From: Litsea cubeba
Lineage: Eukaryota; Streptophyta; Magnoliopsida; Laurales; Lauraceae
Direction: 5' to 3'
Length of the DNA stretch: 64,000 bases
Assembly: GCA_012931725.1 (NCBI GenBank)
Contig: CM022944.1
Location: 10,433,321 to 10,497,320, forward strand
Below the pieces are notes generated by a model. That model worked only from the letters and a program-made list of their open reading frames with translations. It was not told the origin of the DNA and made no database searches. The translations under genes and the position numbers were made by a program. Below, in pieces: positions 22,201-33,069 of this stretch. Every line of letters starts with the position of its first letter. Within the stretch, counting starts at the first letter, position 1.

Positions 22201-25200
22201 GGACACAAAAAAGGCCTACATGCCAACAAACTGTCACGCTAATACACACTAATATAATAAAATCTTCTGAGTAGTGAGTGGCATGTGGTTGGAAGTATTG
22301 GCATTTTTCTTTGAATCTTATAGAGCTGAGACCCATGATTGCAATAGACTGAATAGCCCAACACCTCAGTAGGGGTTGGTTGAATCCTTCTCAGGATCCA
22401 CAGCACAAAGCGCACACTCACAAAAAAACAAATACAAATACAAATAAAGAAGAACTCAGGGAATTTTATTTAATATTCAAAGGTGTTTTTTTTTTTTGTG
22501 CAACTTATCTGAGGATTTGGCTCAGGATAGATCGGAATGGAGAAACAAAATTCATGTAGCCGACCCAAACATCGTTGGGACAAGGCTTTGATGATGATGA
22601 CGATTCAAAGGTGCTTCTTTCAATGGAGGGATCCTCAATTTGTACCAGGTGGTGGGCTCCTTATTTGATAGAGATTGCAATCTTCTTCCCTTTATTTCTA
22701 AATTTCTAGAATTTGCAGTAATTGCTCACAACTAGGTTGGTCAACTGGTTAAGTCGAGTCTGAGGGCTGGCCCAATGGATTGGGTTGGTCCACAGGTCAT
22801 GGGCATGAGCTGGACTTGGTTCGGACTTCATCAGAATCTGTGTTTAAATCATGATGTGGATGCAAAATTGCAAATTTTTGGATCTCTAGTGAGTTGAGGT
22901 GTACACCTCATTTTTTCCCTATTTTGGTGTGCAGCTTTCCAAGTAAAATCAACGCCGTGTTTGGATTTTCAGAATTTGGTTCCCGGCTCTTAGTTTACTT
23001 GTTCTAATTGCCTGGAAATCTATCTACCTGTAGCTAGTATTGGCAAAGAACGAAGAAACTTTCAACATATAGGTAATCAAATGGGCCCTGAAGAAAGTAA
23101 GAAAACTAATTTAAAATAGGTAAAATGCTAAAACTAACTACAAACAAGAATCACTTTAAAAAAAAGACTACAGACAAAAGAACAGGAGAGAAAAGGAAAT
23201 TCCACTTCAACTGGAACTGATTAGGCCCTAGTGTGTGCATGAACAAAGATGGATAAAGGAATGTGTTTCTTGATTCTTGAATTGCTAAGAGATATATAGC
23301 ACCTGTTTCTTGATGCAGCACGGACCAGGTCCAAGCCAACTGGGCCAACCCATTGACCCATAGGTCAACCCGGTCCATTGTGTTCAGCCATGGACCTAAT
23401 TGATCGAGGGCTACTGTGGCATCCTCTTTGATCCTATTTCAATTTTCATTCCTTATTTGATTAGAGAAACATTTCTAATTTCTATTTCTTGTTTAATTAG
23501 GATTAATGTTATCTAGTTTCCTATTTTATTTGGACCCATTAAATATTAGAAAGTCTTAATGTTCAAGCAAGGTCGATCATATTCTATATAAGGACGATCA
23601 AACGTCTTTGTAATTCATGCATACCGTTAGTTAAAGATTTATGAGTTATTCTCTTTAATTATGGTGCTTTCCATTTTTTGAGGGTGCCCTAATGCTTGAA
23701 TCCATCTTTGGATTCGATCAATTTCTTGGGAGGTTGTTCTATTTTCCGATCGTGGATTGAGGTTGTGCCATTTCTTTAGCAAAATTTCTGATGAGAATTT
23801 GTCATATCGGGAATTCGAAGATCATGATGTTATGGCTATCCCCTTGGCATTTCCGGAAGCTGCATTTCTTTACTAGAATCTTGAATTCTAACCACCTGAA
23901 AAGTCAAAAATAACCTTCATAGATTTTTTGTGTGCGTACATACTGAGATTTTGTCATTTAGGTTTGGTTCGCTCTTTGTATTCCTCACCATCTTCATGTA
24001 CATTTATGGACAGATGACAATACAAATTATTAAAAAAAAAATCTAAATTAAGCTTTCTCTCGGCGCTTGCTTTTCTTAGCCGAGCAAGCTCCTTTAGAAT
24101 TTTCTTCTCCTATAAAAGTGTAAAATGACGACCATAGTTCTTTTACACTATATCCATTAAACATGAGGATTAAAGAGACACACATCCAAGTTGATGGGGG
24201 TTTCAAGCGCCTCTAGGGATGTGCAATTTGGTTCGGGTCTTTCATTTTTTTTTTCTATCAATTTTTTGTTCTTTTTATCTTTTACCAAAAAAATTATATT
24301 CTTTTAAATAGATAATGTCTTTTATCCATGATAAAAAGGGATTGAGAAGTCTCTGATATGGCAGGTTCTCTTCGAAAGGAGCGACTGGATTGATTCTTTG
24401 TACTAGGAAATCTCCTACCCTTCTGAAACAAAAATGATTCCCTAAGCAGTTAATGCATAATGTCCGTGGTTGAAGGAAATTATAGAATTTGGTACCTTGT
24501 AATGTGGCACTTTTAATCATAGTTTTGGGATTGAAATACTGAGACAGATCCCTCTTCTAGGAAAGGATAGCTACTAGCTAGGCCTCTGCTGCCCTCAAGG
24601 AATATCTTGAAAGACTGCCTTTTACTGTTATTATTACCGTTACTATTTTTTATTTATTTATTAATTTTTCCCTAAATATATCCCCTTCCAATCCTGCGTT
24701 GTCAGAATTGGATGGCTGTGTTTGATGACATTTTTTAAGAATTTTGCTTTATTATCTCTAATTGCCTGTTTTGCTTCTCATGCCATGGATAGATTACCTT
24801 TTTGTAATGTATATTCATGAGAGTTGATGTTAGTTGCTTCCTTAAGGAATCATGAAAGAAGCTAACATACTTATAACAAAGACAAATTAGCACTGGAATG
24901 CTTGTAGTAATGAACAAATTTAGTCAAGTTTCAGTTATAACGATATGCATATGCATTTGTATTCAACTGGAGAATTCCTTTGCTATTGTTGAATGTATCT
25001 TACCAAAAGTTCTGGTACTTGTCTTATATTGTGGTTAAGTATTATACCGATAGTCGTGGCACTTATTTGACTTATATTGTGGAGCATATTATGCTCTTGA
25101 TTGGAATTGTGTGATGACTGAATTCAGTTGCTGAGATTGGATTACTGTAACAGTTCATTGGTGCCTGTAAAGATTCAAATATGGTGATAGTCACCGAGCT

Positions 25201-28200
25201 TTTAGAGGGTGGTTCACTTAAAAAGTTTCTGAGGGCATTGCGTCCAAGTTGTCTGGACCTTCAGCTTGCTGTAAGTTTCGCACTGGATATTTCACGAGCC
25301 ATGGAATGCTTACATGCAAATGGGATCATTCACCGTGATTTAAAGCCTGGTAATTTGCTTGGTTTGCATCAGTATGAAAAATTTCCGCATAAATATATTT
25401 TTTCATACATTGATAACTCGCACAAACTACCTTGCGTCTGTTCCTTGTTATGTGGTGCTGAAGGTGAATGATGTCTTCTCTGTTTTTTCAAATTGAGTAC
25501 TCTCTTGAAATATAGCTGCCAATTATTATAGTAGTCTTGTTAAGATTTTCTTTCTTTGTTACTCTTTCATACCAAAGTGATTGGATTAGAGAATGAACTA
25601 TCTTGGCATGATATAGTTTCCTTTGGAAATCTGTCAGTAGTCATCACTCTTTAGTTCTTAGGTAATTCGCTGCTCTAGGATACTGGAATAGCCATAATCA
25701 ACATGGTTTTAAAGATCAGCCGAGTCCAAGTTGAATTGGGCTTGGTGGGTGCCAACAAATTAGACCTGGCCAATCCGATCGGCCCCAAGTCAATTGGGTC
25801 CTGAGTACACTCGTTTTCTATTAGAAAAAGTTCTAGGAGGCTCTTATGGACATTTTACTTCTATTCTAGAAAATTGAAACCCCCCACAACCCAACTTCCT
25901 TTTTAAAGGTTAAAGCCTTTGATGATCAGTGGTACTATTCAAGTATTCATTTGGCTGAATGAAATAAAAATTTGGGTACCTACAACAATTTAAATTCACT
26001 ATTAATAAATGAAACAAGCAAATCGTTAAATTGCACAATACAAAACTACATTTATTTATTTATTTTTATTTTTGTATTTTTTAAAGGTTAATGGGCACAG
26101 GGTTGGAATGGTCTAATTCGGCTGATTCACAACTCAAATTGAGGGGGCCCCAGTCGCCTCCTGATTCTGATTTTTTAAAACCTTGGTTTTCAGTGTTCTG
26201 CTGATAGCTGCCATAATGATAAATAGATGCGGAAAGTGAAGCAAGAATGAATTTCGTGAATGGACTTGATTTGTGGGGTCCCTTTTTTTTTTTGCCTGCC
26301 GGGGGGGGATAGCATTTATGTAGAAGCGTGCAATAAATGCGCATGAAGCAGGAAATGGTAACATCTTTTGGAGGATACAAGTTTCCTTGTCACTATGGTT
26401 TTTGCTTTTAGTTGACAGAGAAATGGAATCGCTGGTTTACCATATTGAAGTCATTTCAGTTGTAAACGTAAACCTCTGCTAGACTGCCAGTAGCCATGGT
26501 AAAATCTACCATTGGGTTGGTTTATCTTATCCAATGTATTTGAAATACATTTGACTGTTGAATACCTTGTGATCATGATAATTCATGATGGACAATGACT
26601 TAAATAAACTTATGTCACTTGACATTCTTGGTTATATGCATCTTATGTATTTGATTTGCTGATGATTCTATGTAATATATGCATCTTATGTATCATTGAT
26701 TCGTTGACGTTTCTAAGTAATATCTTTTACATTTTGTTGCGTAGCTACATTGTTGCAAAGAATTGAGCAACATTGTTACAAAAATGGTTTGTATTAACCT
26801 CTCTCTGATCGACCTTGTATTTCTTCTCTACTAACGTGGGTTTTCAACTGGATTCACCTTTTAGGAGGGTATTAGAAAGAGGTTAATCTAATTTTTCCTT
26901 TTTTAGTTCCGGTAATATCCGGACATGTATACTCCAAATGACAAAAAATCACGTCTATATTGGCTTATTCAGAACAATGCTGATACATAATGGATGACTC
27001 TTGTATAGATGACTCTTGAATGCTGCAGATAATCTGCTTCTAACAGGAGACCAAAAGAAACTTAAACTGGCTGACTTTGGATTAGCGAGGGAGGAGACGG
27101 TGACAGAGATGATGACTTCGGAGACTGGTACTTACCGATGGATGGCTCCGGAGGTATTGCCATCTTGCCCCATTTTTCATGTTTGAGAATATGTTGCTTC
27201 ATATGATTGTACTGATTATTAGCTCCCCCACTTTTTTTTTTTTCAAGTTGTACAGCACAGTCACGCTTCGCCGCGGGGACAAAAAACACTACAACCATAA
27301 GGTTGATATATACAGCTTCTCCATAGTTCTGTGGGAGCTGCTTACTAACCGAATGCCATTTGAGGGAATGTCTAATCTGCAGGCTGCATATGCTGCAGCT
27401 TTTAAGGTATGTTATTATTGCCTCATAATTTTTCTTCTTCAATTAAGCTGTTAGGAAAAAGCAATCTTCAAGATTGGAATTGTGAGTTTTGAGACTGTAA
27501 ATGTGACCCAGAAAATCTGCTCAATCCAGTTAGTTTCTTGAATATATCATTTATCCAAAGTTGTAGTCTACAGATAGGTATCAAGTAAGGCTACTGAGTG
27601 GTGTTTTAAAACCAGAATGGTCTGGAGCTGTTACAGTCTAGTGAGGCAAATGGTAAATTTACTTCTGGCATTGCACGTCATTTTGACATATGATTGGACT
27701 ATGTTGTAAGTTATAGTCTGATGGATGCATGTATAAAATTGGATAGACTTGTGTTCTAGTTTTTATCAAATTGCTATATGGGCTCTTACAAGTTCTAAAT
27801 ACTATGTACCAGACAGTGCCTGACTTGAGTTACTTAGGATGTGGGAAGTCTGTGCATGTTGATTTCTCTATCTTTTAGCACTGTAGGACCATGCAATTAA
27901 TTTATTGACAGTTTTTTTTTTTCCCTGCTTACTCAATCTCAGAAAGCAAGGCCCAGTGTGGACAGTCTTCCTAAGGATCTTGTTGCTCTCCTGGAGTCTT
28001 GCTGGGAAGAAGATCCCAATAGCAGGCCAGAGTTTCAGCAGATCAGTAGCATGCTCACAAGCTTCCTCAACTCCTTGCAATCTGTGCAAACCACACCTCC
28101 CCCCATCATTGAGTTGGTGGCGCAAAGCAGCTACTTACCAGTTGACTCTCCAGGAACACGCCATCTGATGGACAGGTCGAGAGATGATGTTAAGACTGGA

Positions 28201-28248
28201 AACTCATCTAAGGGCATCTTTGGATGCTTTAATGAGTGTTTCTCCTAA
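19203..28248 (+). CDS. Raf-like (group C, ATN1/At5g01850-type) protein kinase, six coding exons
   Basis: Coding exons are 19203-19429, 21372-21504, 25154-25349, 27029-27153, 27248-27406 and 27943-28248. All introns are GT-AG and phases agree, giving 381 residues. An acidic N-terminal extension (1-55) precedes the kinase domain. Visible motifs are the glycine loop IGEGGHAKV (64-72), VAVK with Lys85, the helix-C Glu106, HRDLKPDN (180-187, catalytic Asp182), DFG (201-203), GTYRWMAPE (219-227) and YNHKVDIYSF in exon 5. The gatekeeper is Thr134. The stretch ELYSTVTL through NLQAAYAAAF is typical of plant ATN1/At5g01850 kinases, a Raf-like MAPKKK group C branch. Those enzymes are soluble Ser/Thr(/Tyr) kinases whose substrates are mostly unknown, so the cellular role here is inference. 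All catalytic residues are present, so it should be active. Intron 2 (3.65 kb) carries repeats. An upstream ATG overlaps the start (separate entry). The family call is firm; the orthologue is not resolved. Confidence 0.93.
21933..22165 (+). repeat. 123-bp tandem duplication in kinase intron 2
   Basis: Copy 1 (21933-22055) and copy 2 (22056 to about 22160) are nearly identical, with only scattered substitutions. The duplication lies wholly within intron 2 of the kinase gene. The short open frame through it (21886-22170) is a by-product and shows no domain. Confidence 0.8.
22490..22612 (+). mobile_element. 3' end of an RTE-type LINE in kinase intron 2
   Basis: From about 22505 the plus strand encodes LSEDLAQDRSEWRNKIHVAD followed by PNIVGTRL and a stop, which is the C-terminal tail of plant RTE-clade LINE ORFs. 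It is followed at once by a short GAT-type repeat (TGATGATGATGACGATT), the usual 3' end of RTE elements. It is a 5'-truncated copy in sense orientation within the intron. Confidence 0.75.
22613..25153. other. Remainder of kinase intron 2, including LTR-like sequence
   Basis: Intron sequence without coding potential. Around 23390-23920 there is a stretch with a TATA-like TATATAAGG (near 23585) and LTR-like composition, possibly an old solo LTR. Neither its ends nor a target duplication could be fixed. The rest shows only AT-rich low-complexity DNA. Confidence 0.35.
25702..26195. mobile_element. MITE-like element in kinase intron 3
   Basis: The sequence near 25704 (CATGGTTTTAAAGATCAG) and the reverse complement of about 26172-26192 (CAAGGTTTTAAAAAATCAG) form imperfect terminal inverted repeats about 19 bp long, spaced roughly 490 bp apart. 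The interior is rich in GG/CC words with no coding potential. No clear target-site duplication was found, so the superfamily is uncertain. Confidence 0.45.
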
Positions 28249-30145
28249 CAAGCAACAGGGGTGTTGGTTTAGCAGCCTCATGTTCTACCCAAATTTTGTA
28301 GGCTACTACCTCCCGTGCCTGGTTCTGATAGATTTAAGGGAGGCAGAGGCATCAAAAGGTATTGTTATATTTTGTTGGCATATAACATTGTATAGAGTTA
28401 GATTTTGGGATGGATGCCAAAATTGAAGGGGTTAGTTTTAGCTTACTATCAATCCCCGCCCCCCCCCCAACCCTTGAAAAGAATAATGAATGTAGATGAA
28501 TGACTTCATAATGTTCTTTTGTTTATTAGCCAATGAATCGTTTGGTTCTATATGGACCACAGTTCCAACTGGACCGGACCACTGCACATACCTGGTGAAC
28601 TGATTAGGTGGGTCAATTCCTCAGAGTGGGTGCTATATTCTTAGAATGTGACCCTAGGTGATTTACTTGACTGCTCCTTTGATTTTAGGTGTAGCCACAT
28701 TAAATTACTAGCAGGGAGGAAATTTTGGTTACAAACCAGCAGCAGAAAAGTGTGCAAAATTAACTGCAAGTGCACCTTGATGCAACTCAATTGGAGGGGC
28801 AGGGAGAATTTGAAGGTCTCAACTCTGGATAGTGGTTGGCCAAGTACCATCACAGATCCCAAATTTAAGTTTCTGAAAGTGCACGTGTGGCATAAACAGG
28901 GAATTGACCTCTGAGTGGATTGCGTACTGTTCGTATATAGTCAGGCTTATGTGGTGGCATTAAGATAAAAATGCATATTAGACTATCCTGACCTTTGAAG
29001 TTTGAATATTCAATCTTTTAGTGAAACAGAGAACATAATCAGTGGATGGTAGTGATTTTAGGGAGATGGAAGTTGTTACCGTAGAGGTTGAGTGCTCTTG
29101 CAGGAGAGAATTTCTCTAACAATGTGACTTCACAAGATTTCACATAATGCTTAATATTCTCCTATGCGACATCTGCTTGCAGACATTGCAGTGGGCTGCT
29201 TTTAATTCAGGAGTCTCATTTTGGAGCACCTCTATGAGAGTTGGATGGTGGAGGTGTCCATATTTAGATTCATATAATATGTTGATGGAAGTAGCCAGGG
29301 TATATTTAAGGAGTCCAACATCAGAGGCTTTTGGCTTACAACATGTTGGAATGGAGAAACAAATTTCATGTAGTGGACATCGACATTGATGATGAAATCA
29401 TATGATTGCTTTATGTGGTCCCTATGACTCATTATGTGTCAACCCCCCCCCCCCCCCCAGGCTGTCCGTTTTAAAGCAAAGTTTCGAACACGGGATCTGC
29501 TTGTAATAGAATGAAAATATCCTCATCGTGTGCCCTTTTGGTGCTCTAAATGGCCTCTTTATTTTTTTTATAATTATTATTTATTGTTCTTGCAGATAAG
29601 TAATGGGCTGTAGTGAACAATAGATGGTTGAGATTTTCTCTAAAGCAAAATATACGTACCTTTTGAAATGGTTACTGAGACTATTGATATGGAAACAACA
29701 GAACTGAATCCAGACGATAAGAATTAAAAGTCAAACCCGAATTGTCAAACCCCTCCTGTGTGTGAACATATTAAATTGTAGGGCCCTCATACATTCAAGG
29801 TAAACGACTGAAAAAGTTGAACCTCTTTTTGGTTTTTTGCTCATCTCGTACTCAGAATATAGGAGCTGCCTCGCAAACACTAGTTCGGCGCCTAACAGAT
29901 CCAAATAGGAAAATAAAATATTTGTAAAACAAGGGATCCTTTTGGCCTAGACTGTCTTGTAACTTGTAACTTGTAAGTTGTAAGAACGAGATCCCAGTCT
30001 CTCTGGAAGTCCAGATTTGATAAACCCCACAACGATGTAGCTGATGTTGGAAGTTTTCTTCTTCTCCCAGCACATATGTGGTTCCCGGTCTCTCTCTTTT
30101 TTCTTTTTTGTGCTTGGAGTTCCCGGTCTCTTTGAAGTCCCCTCC
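28249..30145. other. Kinase 3' UTR and intergenic sequence
   Basis: The first few hundred bases after the kinase stop should hold the 3' UTR, but no single poly(A) signal stands out. A 16-base poly-C run lies at about 29443-29458. GTTCCCGGTCTCT occurs twice (about 30080 and 30118). Short open frames on both strands at 29.85-30.3 kb overlap low-complexity T/A runs and are not credible. Confidence 0.5.
29346..29395 (+). mobile_element. RTE-LINE tail fragment downstream of the kinase
   Basis: GGAATGGAGAAACAAATTTC then ATGTAGTGGAC and a GATGATGAA tail match the tail of the copy at 22490-22612 with an internal deletion. Only about 50 bp remain. Confidence 0.5.
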
Positions 30146-32476
30146 AAGAAAAAGAAAAAAGAGAGAAAAAAAAAAGAAGGAAAGACACTTGTTCCACGTG
30201 CCCGAATTCACCTAGCCAAAGGCAAATCTCGAGGTGTGACCGCGTACTCTCGTGCTCATCACACCTATTTTGCGTCAAGTGTGAGTCACGAAAGAGAAAA
30301 TCACCATTTTCACTCATGAGACATTCTCATAGACCTGTCATTGTAAATTTATCGGCGGCAACATTAAATTTAAACATATAAATGTATCAAATCATGAGCT
30401 GTCCAAAACGTTCAAAGTACCAAAATCCCCAAATAACTGAATGATTTTCCTTGCTTAGGATTTGTTATTTGGGGATTTTGGTAGGAAAGGGAAATAGGAT
30501 GTGTAAAGATTGAATCCAAGGCAAGTATAAGCTTTAATCCTAATGCATGTTGTGATTGTTAATTGAATCCATATTTTGATTCAGTTCTTATCAGTTTTAG
30601 CTTCTTGCATGGAATGTAATTGTATAGTATTATTCCCTTTTGTTTCTTGATGTTGTATAATTAGATGGAAATGATGATATCTTATTGTTAATGGGATCAA
30701 GGAAGCTCACTGCAGGAATGGGCATGATAATACTAAGTGTGTACAGATTTGATTCAGAGAAAAAAAAAAAAAAGACAGGAAGGTTTGCAGGTTTTGAAAC
30801 TCAATAATTTAGGGGCACTTTTCACCCAAAAAAAAATAAAATAAAGGAAAACTCTACCTAAAACCAATGTTTGACCTCCATGAGTATCATTTGAGGATAA
30901 TCATGGTACACCTAGTGAACCAATAAGAATTTTTAGTTTGGTATACTATGTAGGACCTTAGAAAGGAACCTTTAACTTATAAGTCCAATGATTAATTATA
31001 ACTCATGAATGAATCTTAAGGATAAGGTCATTCCATGAAGTTTTTTTTTTGCTTAGTCTAACATTATTCCTGGGTGTTGGTTTAGTGAGTATAATGTACC
31101 TTTTATACTGTAACACCACACAAGAATAACAAATATATTAAATTTCTAAAACTACACCGGGTGGAATGATGGGTGACTATGATTGCTTAGAATAACTTGG
31201 CTAGTAAAAACCCTTGACTCTCTCTTAATCTTATAAAACATGTGCATATTGAATTACTCTACCATGATTTCACATGTCATGTAAATGTTCATTTCTACAT
31301 AGATTGTACTCCTTCATATTATGACCTGTAGTGTCATCTTAGTGTTAGCATGTTTTGCTTGTATCTTAAATTGAGAAAGTCTTGGGTAGATTTTGGGTGT
31401 ACTTGAATGAATGAAATTGTATCGAATGACATGATCACGGTTAACTACTCAAGTCCAATGTGTTATTGGTTCGAAGAGTCAGTACTACTTAGTTTCGATC
31501 GGATGATACTCGACGGGGTTGACTTTCGATTTAGAATTGTGAAGGTCTCTGCATAGTAGACAATCTGGAGCATCAGAACTCCAGAACCTGAGTAGCCAGT
31601 TGTACCTTTGACCGGGCACTGGTGACATCCCAAAACGCATGCCCTCTTGGAGGGGATTTAGCTAATGTGATTGCCAACTAGTTTGTACAAGTTTTCAGAT
31701 ATTATTGACTCTTTAAGCATGAATTATATCTGATTGCACAATTGCCCAGTCTACTTTTATGATCTCTTTTAATCTTCTGTCATTAATTCTGACTTTGATA
31801 CTACATGTGTAAATGGATTAGTGCTTATACTCAGCTGAATTGTCATATTCATTAGTTACTTTGGGTGTTACAGATGCAAATCCCGCCCCCGGTCTTGAGG
31901 AGACCGCGGAGGGAGAGGAGGAGGCCATCGAGGTACCTCCAGGTCTAGAGGAATGCACAGCGGAGGGAGCTGTCTAGCTCCTGTTTTATGAGAGCGTCAA
32001 GTTCCTGACTTTTGCAGATAGAAATCTTTTGTTGAGTGAACTCATTCAGAGTGAATACTTGAACTAGATATTTTTGGTATTGATGTACATAGTATCCATA
32101 TACTTTTGTATTATTGAAACGGAGAACGTTTTAAATCTCTACTTCTTCATAGTAATGAAATCACCTTTTGTCTATTGACTTGAATATTTGGGCAGCTCAT
32201 GATGTGATACCTTTATATATATTATGATTTAATGCTTCCGCTGATAAATGTGCAAAGACAGGCGTATGTGAGTATGGTGGAAATTATAATTTTCTCCTTC
32301 GTGACGCACTTGACCCGAATCAGGTGCGAGATGCACGGGATTACGTATGTCACACCTTGGGATTTACCCTTGGCCGGGTAAATTCGGAAACGAGATGTGA
32401 CATACATAAGTATGCTCCCTTCTAAGAAAAAAAAAAAAAAAGAGAAAAAAAAGGAAAGACACTTGTGCCACGTGCC
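30146..32476. mobile_element. Inverted-repeat insertion flanked by ~55-bp direct repeats
   Basis: The direct repeats (30146-30202 and 32424-32476) are an A-rich tract plus GGAAAGACACTTGTKCCACG and TGCC. Between them, inverted repeats of about 210 bp (30203-30412 and about 32180-32390) share GAATTYACC, CCAARGGYAAATC, GGTGTGAC, GTCACGAA and ATCATGAGCTG. The right outer end has TGTCACATCTCG and TGTCACACCTTGG words typical of some Ty3/gypsy LTR ends. The 1.8-kb interior has no intact gene. It may be a rearranged LTR or an unusual foldback element. Confidence 0.6.
30418..30483. repeat. Perfect 20-bp inverted repeat with 26-nt loop
   Basis: TACCAAAATCCCCAAATAAC at 30418-30437 is exactly complementary in inverse to 30464-30483. 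It lies just inside the left inverted repeat of the 30.1-32.5 kb insertion. Confidence 0.85.
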
Positions 32477-33069
32477 ATTAAAATCCCCAGCTGATGTGTG
32501 CGAAGTCCATTAAAATCTCTGTGCGAGGCGAAGGCAGACAGCATTTTCAAAGTTCCACACAGGACCTAACTTCATATCTCTGGCCCTCATTTAATTTAAC
32601 TCTCTCTCTCCACCGTTTCTTTCTTTGCTCAATAGCCTAGGATCGAACTGTGACCACCATTGCCATACATTTGTGCCACAAATCATCCCCGCTCAATTAT
32701 ATCATCGCCCTTCATGGACCAAACAATCCTCTCCAATTTATGTTCTAAATTTAATTCTCACTCAAATGCCACGAACTTGTAGACAGTTGTTATTCCAAAA
32801 TGAAATGCATTCAACTCTGATAACTTTCTTTGTCGACCTTTCCAGTACAAAATGATATGGGGTCAGTCAAAGTATCTTTAGGCCCGTTACACCACATCAA
32901 ATTGCTTACAGGAAATTTTCTTTACGTAAGCAATCAATCAGGTGTTACACATATTATACAATTGAAAAAAAAAAAACGTACACTATACATCGAAGATAAA
33001 TTCACATACCACTAATCGAACAAAAAGCAGATGACTTGTTCTCTGCAAGGAGCAAATGCCGAGTTGGCA
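32477..33069. other. Intergenic gap and JAC1 3' flank
   Basis: No gene is seen. On the minus strand this is just downstream of the JAC1 stop at 33070, so the first part (33069 toward 32800) should be the 3' UTR. CT-rich DNA lies at about 32600-32620. It contains only short chance frames. Confidence 0.5.

Noticed and set aside
25181..25471. Separate short kinase gene
   Set aside because: Its first part is exon 3 of the six-exon kinase; the frame simply reads on into intron 3 past the donor at 25350.
29852..30319. Cluster of open frames on both strands
   Set aside because: They overlap T/A homopolymers and one end of the inverted-repeat insertion, and none has an ATG-led domain.
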